From assembly GCF_001703635.1 (NCBI RefSeq), contig NZ_LQZT01000007.1, positions 20,159 through 84,158 of the forward strand: a stretch of 64,000 bases of DNA, in the 5' to 3' direction. Position 1 is the stretch's first letter. Each line of letters opens with the position of its first letter. Below the pieces are notes generated by a model, which saw only the letters and a list, made by a program, of their open reading frames with translations, made no database searches and was not told where the DNA came from. A program made the position numbers and the translations under genes. The DNA is from Parahoeflea olei. Lineage in GTDB: Bacteria; Pseudomonadota; Alphaproteobacteria; Rhizobiales; Rhizobiaceae. Below, one piece after another: positions 61,587 to 64,000 of this stretch.

Positions 61587-62291
61587 ATGAGGCAGGCTGT
61601 TGTCATTGGCGGCACGCGCGGCATCGGCGCCGGGGTTGCAGAGGCACTGGTTGAGGCCGGATGGAGCGTGCATTGCACCGGCGTCGGCGATGACGAGGTT
61701 GGAGGCTTCCGGGCCAGCCACCCGCAGGCGCAGGCCTCCGTGCTCGATGTGCGCGACACCGGCGCGGTGCAGGCCTTCTTCGCCGGGCTGGAGCGGCTGG
61801 ACGGGCTGGTCAACTGTGCCGGCATTCTCGATCGCGGCGGCGAATACGACATCGCTACCTTCGAGAAGGTGATCGACATCAATCTCAACGGCACCATGCG
61901 CGCCTGCGTCTGCGCCCATCCGCTGCTCAGGCAGAACGGCGGCGCCATCGTCAACACCGCCTCGATGCTGAGTTTCTTCGGCGGGCCGCTGGTGCCGGCC
62001 TATTCCGCCTCCAAGGGCGGCGTGGCGCAACTGACCAAGGCTCTGGCCGGCAAATGGGCCGCGGACGGCATTCGCGTCAACGCGATCGCGCCGGGCTGGA
62101 TCGAGACCGAGATGACCACGGCGCTGCGCGCCGACCCCGACCGCAACAGGCCGATCCTGGCGCGTACGCCGCAGGGACGCTGGGGCAAGCCGTCCGAGGT
62201 CGGCGCGCTGGTGGCATGGCTGCTGTCGGACCAGGCTTCGTTCGTCACCGGCAGCGTCTATCCGGTCGATGGCGGCTATTCAGCAATGTGA
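61587..62291 (+). CDS. Short-chain dehydrogenase/reductase (SDR)
   Basis: A 234-residue classical SDR with GGTRGIGAGVAEALVEAGWS at the N-terminus, NCAG near residue 76, serine in VNTASMLSFFGG, and YSASKGGVAQL near 139. The ATG at 61587 has GAGG 7 nt upstream; the ATG at 61581, which overlaps the kinase stop, is too close to it. It probably oxidises a sugar or sugar acid of the pathway. Confidence 0.9.
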   Translation: MRQAVVIGGTRGIGAGVAEALVEAGWSVHCTGVGDDEVGGFRASHPQAQASVLDVRDTGAVQAFFAGLERLDGLVNCAGILDRGGEYDIATFEKVIDINLNGTMRACVCAHPLLRQNGGAIVNTASMLSFFGGPLVPAYSASKGGVAQLTKALAGKWAADGIRVNAIAPGWIETEMTTALRADPDRNRPILARTPQGRWGKPSEVGALVAWLLSDQASFVTGSVYPVDGGYSAM

Positions 62292-62302
62292 GGAGATGAA
62301 AA

Positions 62303-62830
62303 ATGCCCGTTGAAAAGAACGACAGCGATGCCCGGATGCCCTATCGGCTTCCCTTCCCCAAGGACGCGCTGCCCGAAATCGTCATCCCCAATGCGATCCC
62401 CACCGATGAGCGGATCTGGGTGCCGCAGGCCGAGAATGTCTGGTTCCGTCCGCTCTGCCTCAACCGCTCGCAAGGCTACTGGATGAACCTTCTCAAGGTC
62501 CGGAAATCGGGGCTGCTGTCGCGCCATCGCCATCCACAGGCCGTGCACGGCTGGGTGCTCAAGGGGCGCTGGCACTATCTCGAGCACGACTGGATGGCCG
62601 AGGAAGGCAGCTATGTCTACGAGGCGCCGGGCGAGACCCATACGCTGGTGGTGCCGGAAGGCGTCGAGGAGATGATCACCTATTTCCAGGTCAACGGGGT
62701 GATGCTCTATGTCGACCCCTACGGCAAGACCATGGGCTTCGAGGACGTCTTCACCAAGATCGACCTCTGCCGGAAGCACTACGAGGAGGTGGGCCTGGGC
62801 GCCGACTACGTGGACCAGTTCATCCGCTGA
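62303..62830 (+). CDS. Cupin, 2,4'-dihydroxyacetophenone dioxygenase-like family
   Basis: A 175-residue cupin. SRHRHPQAVHGWVLKGRWHY provides the metal histidines and YVYEAPGETHTLVVPEG the third one. The family is named after a 2,4'-dihydroxyacetophenone dioxygenase, but many members sit in sugar-acid operons and are uncharacterised. It is the last gene of the TRAP operon, 11 bp after the SDR, and is followed by a hairpin. Confidence 0.85.
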   Translation: MPVEKNDSDARMPYRLPFPKDALPEIVIPNAIPTDERIWVPQAENVWFRPLCLNRSQGYWMNLLKVRKSGLLSRHRHPQAVHGWVLKGRWHYLEHDWMAEEGSYVYEAPGETHTLVVPEGVEEMITYFQVNGVMLYVDPYGKTMGFEDVFTKIDLCRKHYEEVGLGADYVDQFIR

Positions 62831-62862
62831 GGCACTACCTGCTGCGATCCATCATGGATCCG

Positions 62863-62886
62863 GTCCGGGCCGCTGTCGGCCCGGAC
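62863..62886. terminator. Hairpin downstream of the TRAP operon
   Basis: GTCCGGGCCG (62863-62872) and CGGCCCGGAC (62877-62886) form a perfect 10-bp stem with a 4-nt loop, 33 bp after the cupin stop. No T-run follows, so termination strength is uncertain. It separates the metabolic operon from the cas locus. Confidence 0.55.
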
Positions 62887-63091
62887 TGGTTCGCGCGCAC
62901 AAGCCCGGCGCACCGCCTGCAGTCGCGGCCCACCCCGGGACCGCTCCCTGTCGGGTTTGCGGCAGCATCGCGGCAGACCGCCCGGCGGCCGCTGATCCCG
63001 CGACGGGTCAGGCAAAAAATGTCGCATAGCGGGCATATTGCATTTCCGCAACCAGCAGTACACAGTGCGCCGACTTGGAGGCAATGCACTG

Positions 63092-64000
63092 ATGGCGTTC
63101 CATGCACACTCCGGCACACGGGCAGACCGGTCCGATTGGCAATTGCTGCGCGAGCATCTCGAGAATGTCGCCCGGCTTGCCGCGGAGATGGCGGCACCGT
63201 TCGGCCTCGAGAAAATCGCCTACCTCGCCGGCCTGTTCCATGATCTCGGCAAATTCGACCCCGATTTCCAGAAGCGGCTGGCAGGCGCACAGATTGGCGT
63301 CGATCACTCGACCGCCGGCGCCGTCAAGCTGCTGGAGCTTGCGACAGGCCGCGACCGGGGCATGGCCGAACTCGCGGCCTATGCAATCCTGGGCCACCAC
63401 GCCGGCCTGCCGGACCGGCTGAACGAGACCCGGGCCTGTGTCGATCGCCGGTTCGCGGAATTCGCCGACCGGCTCGACCCGCAGTGGCGGCAGGACCTGG
63501 AGATCGATGCAACCGGGCTGGTTCCGGGTTTCGCCGCAAGCTTCGGCCCGGATCGGGACAAGGCCGCCTTCCAGTTTTCCGTGATGGCGCGGATGGTCTT
63601 TTCCTGCCTGGTCGATGCCGACTTCAAGGATACGGAAGCCTTTTACACCCAGCTGGAAGACCGCCAGGCCGATCGCCACTGGCAAAGCCTGCAGGATCTG
63701 CTGCCCGTGTTCCTCGAAAGGTTCGATGCGCACATGGCAGGCATGGGACCAGGCGATTCGTCCCTGAACCGCCTGCGCGCCGACGTGCTCTCGCATGTGC
63801 GCGGCAGGGCCGGCGACAGGCCGGGCCTGTTCACGCTGACGGTGCCGACCGGCGGCGGCAAGACGCTCGCCTCGCTCGGCTTCGCGCTCGATCACGCGCG
63901 GCGTCACGGACATCGCCGCATCATCTACGCGATCCCCTTCACGTCCGTGATCGACCAGACGGCCGCGATTTTCCGCGACGTCCTGGGAGGTCAGCATGTG
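63092..64000 (+). CDS. cas3: CRISPR-associated Cas3 (HD nuclease-helicase), N-terminal part, likely subtype I-C
   Basis: The frame from the ATG at 63092 stays open to the window edge (303 residues). The HD nuclease motifs are LAGLFHDLGKFDPDFQKRL near 49, VDHSTAG near 73 and AILGHHAGLPDRL near 98, plus VDADFKD near 180. The helicase starts with Walker A TVPTGGGKTLASLGFA near 251, followed by IIYAIPFTSVIDQTAAIF. Cas3 unwinds and degrades DNA targeted by Cascade. TTGGAGG lies about 10 nt upstream of the start. Fused HD-helicase at the head of an operon is the subtype I-C order (cas3-cas5-cas8c-cas7-cas4-cas1-cas2), so the rest should follow beyond the window. Confidence 0.93.
   Translation, partial: MAFHAHSGTRADRSDWQLLREHLENVARLAAEMAAPFGLEKIAYLAGLFHDLGKFDPDFQKRLAGAQIGVDHSTAGAVKLLELATGRDRGMAELAAYAILGHHAGLPDRLNETRACVDRRFAEFADRLDPQWRQDLEIDATGLVPGFAASFGPDRDKAAFQFSVMARMVFSCLVDADFKDTEAFYTQLEDRQADRHWQSLQDLLPVFLERFDAHMAGMGPGDSSLNRLRADVLSHVRGRAGDRPGLFTLTVPTGGGKTLASLGFALDHARRHGHRRIIYAIPFTSVIDQTAAIFRDVLGGQHV

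Noticed and set aside
63020..63091. A sigma70 promoter for cas3 (TTGCAT near 63039)
   Set aside because: The -10 match is too weak to call with confidence.

Overview
The window is GC-rich, densely coded DNA from an alphaproteobacterium, most likely a member of the Hyphomicrobiales (rhizobia and relatives). The inference rests on the many TRAP and Liv-type transporters, the proline/alanine-rich extended ExbB, a biliverdin-type heme oxygenase, and an Omp25/Omp31-like outer-membrane barrel. No rRNA, tRNA, transposase or integrase was recognised. Both ends cut through genes.

Layout. (1) 1-4184: edge of a surface-polysaccharide locus (DegT-family sugar aminotransferase/dehydratase, GT11 fucosyltransferase-like enzyme, FkbM methyltransferase, GalE, GT25). 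(2) 4440-6890: a CRISPR array of 33 near-perfect 31-nt repeats plus one decayed terminal repeat, with a candidate leader on its left; the repeat looks like subtype I-C. An NYN/OST-HTH protein gene abuts its far end. (3) 7809-13322: an amidinotransferase-family enzyme, a LysR regulator, an amino-acid ABC importer without an ATPase gene, and an M20 carbamoylase-like hydrolase. (4) 13354-18986: TRAP transporter, dihydroxy-acid dehydratase and divergent LysR. (5) 19052-21733: a membrane protein/XRE module with a clear promoter-operator, then TetR and an MFS exporter. (6) 21793-34725, all minus strand: a heme/iron uptake and cell-surface-signalling supercluster. It runs ECF sigma, FecR, two STN-type TonB receptors, heme oxygenase, DUF454, Rrf2, ExbB, ExbD, TonB. 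(7) 35073-42310: GntR regulator and an uncharacterised catabolic cluster (L-2-hydroxyglutarate oxidase-like, aldehyde dehydrogenase, cupin, hydroxypyruvate-isomerase-like, SAF-domain dehydrogenase, ABM protein, and an unrecognised protein with two GSHGG repeats). (8) 42420-54910: TPP enzyme, amidase, a complete Liv ABC importer, and a divergent IclR-SDR-acyl-CoA ligase-thiolase operon. (9) 55197-62830: FadR-type GntR regulator, TRAP importer, and a sugar-acid-type catabolic operon. (10) 63092-64000: the N-terminal third or more of a cas3 gene running off the edge, so the cas operon lies beyond the window, about 58 kb from the array.

The most unusual content is in region 6. One TonB-dependent receptor is fused in frame to a second, Omp25-like beta-barrel. 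The two receptors share a segment that is identical over 552 bp and covers promoter region, signal peptide and signalling (STN) domain, and a fragment of fecR was carried along with it. This implies a segmental duplication that gave two different receptors the same signalling input. The GSHGG-repeat protein in region 7 and the remote array/cas3 arrangement are the next most interesting observations.
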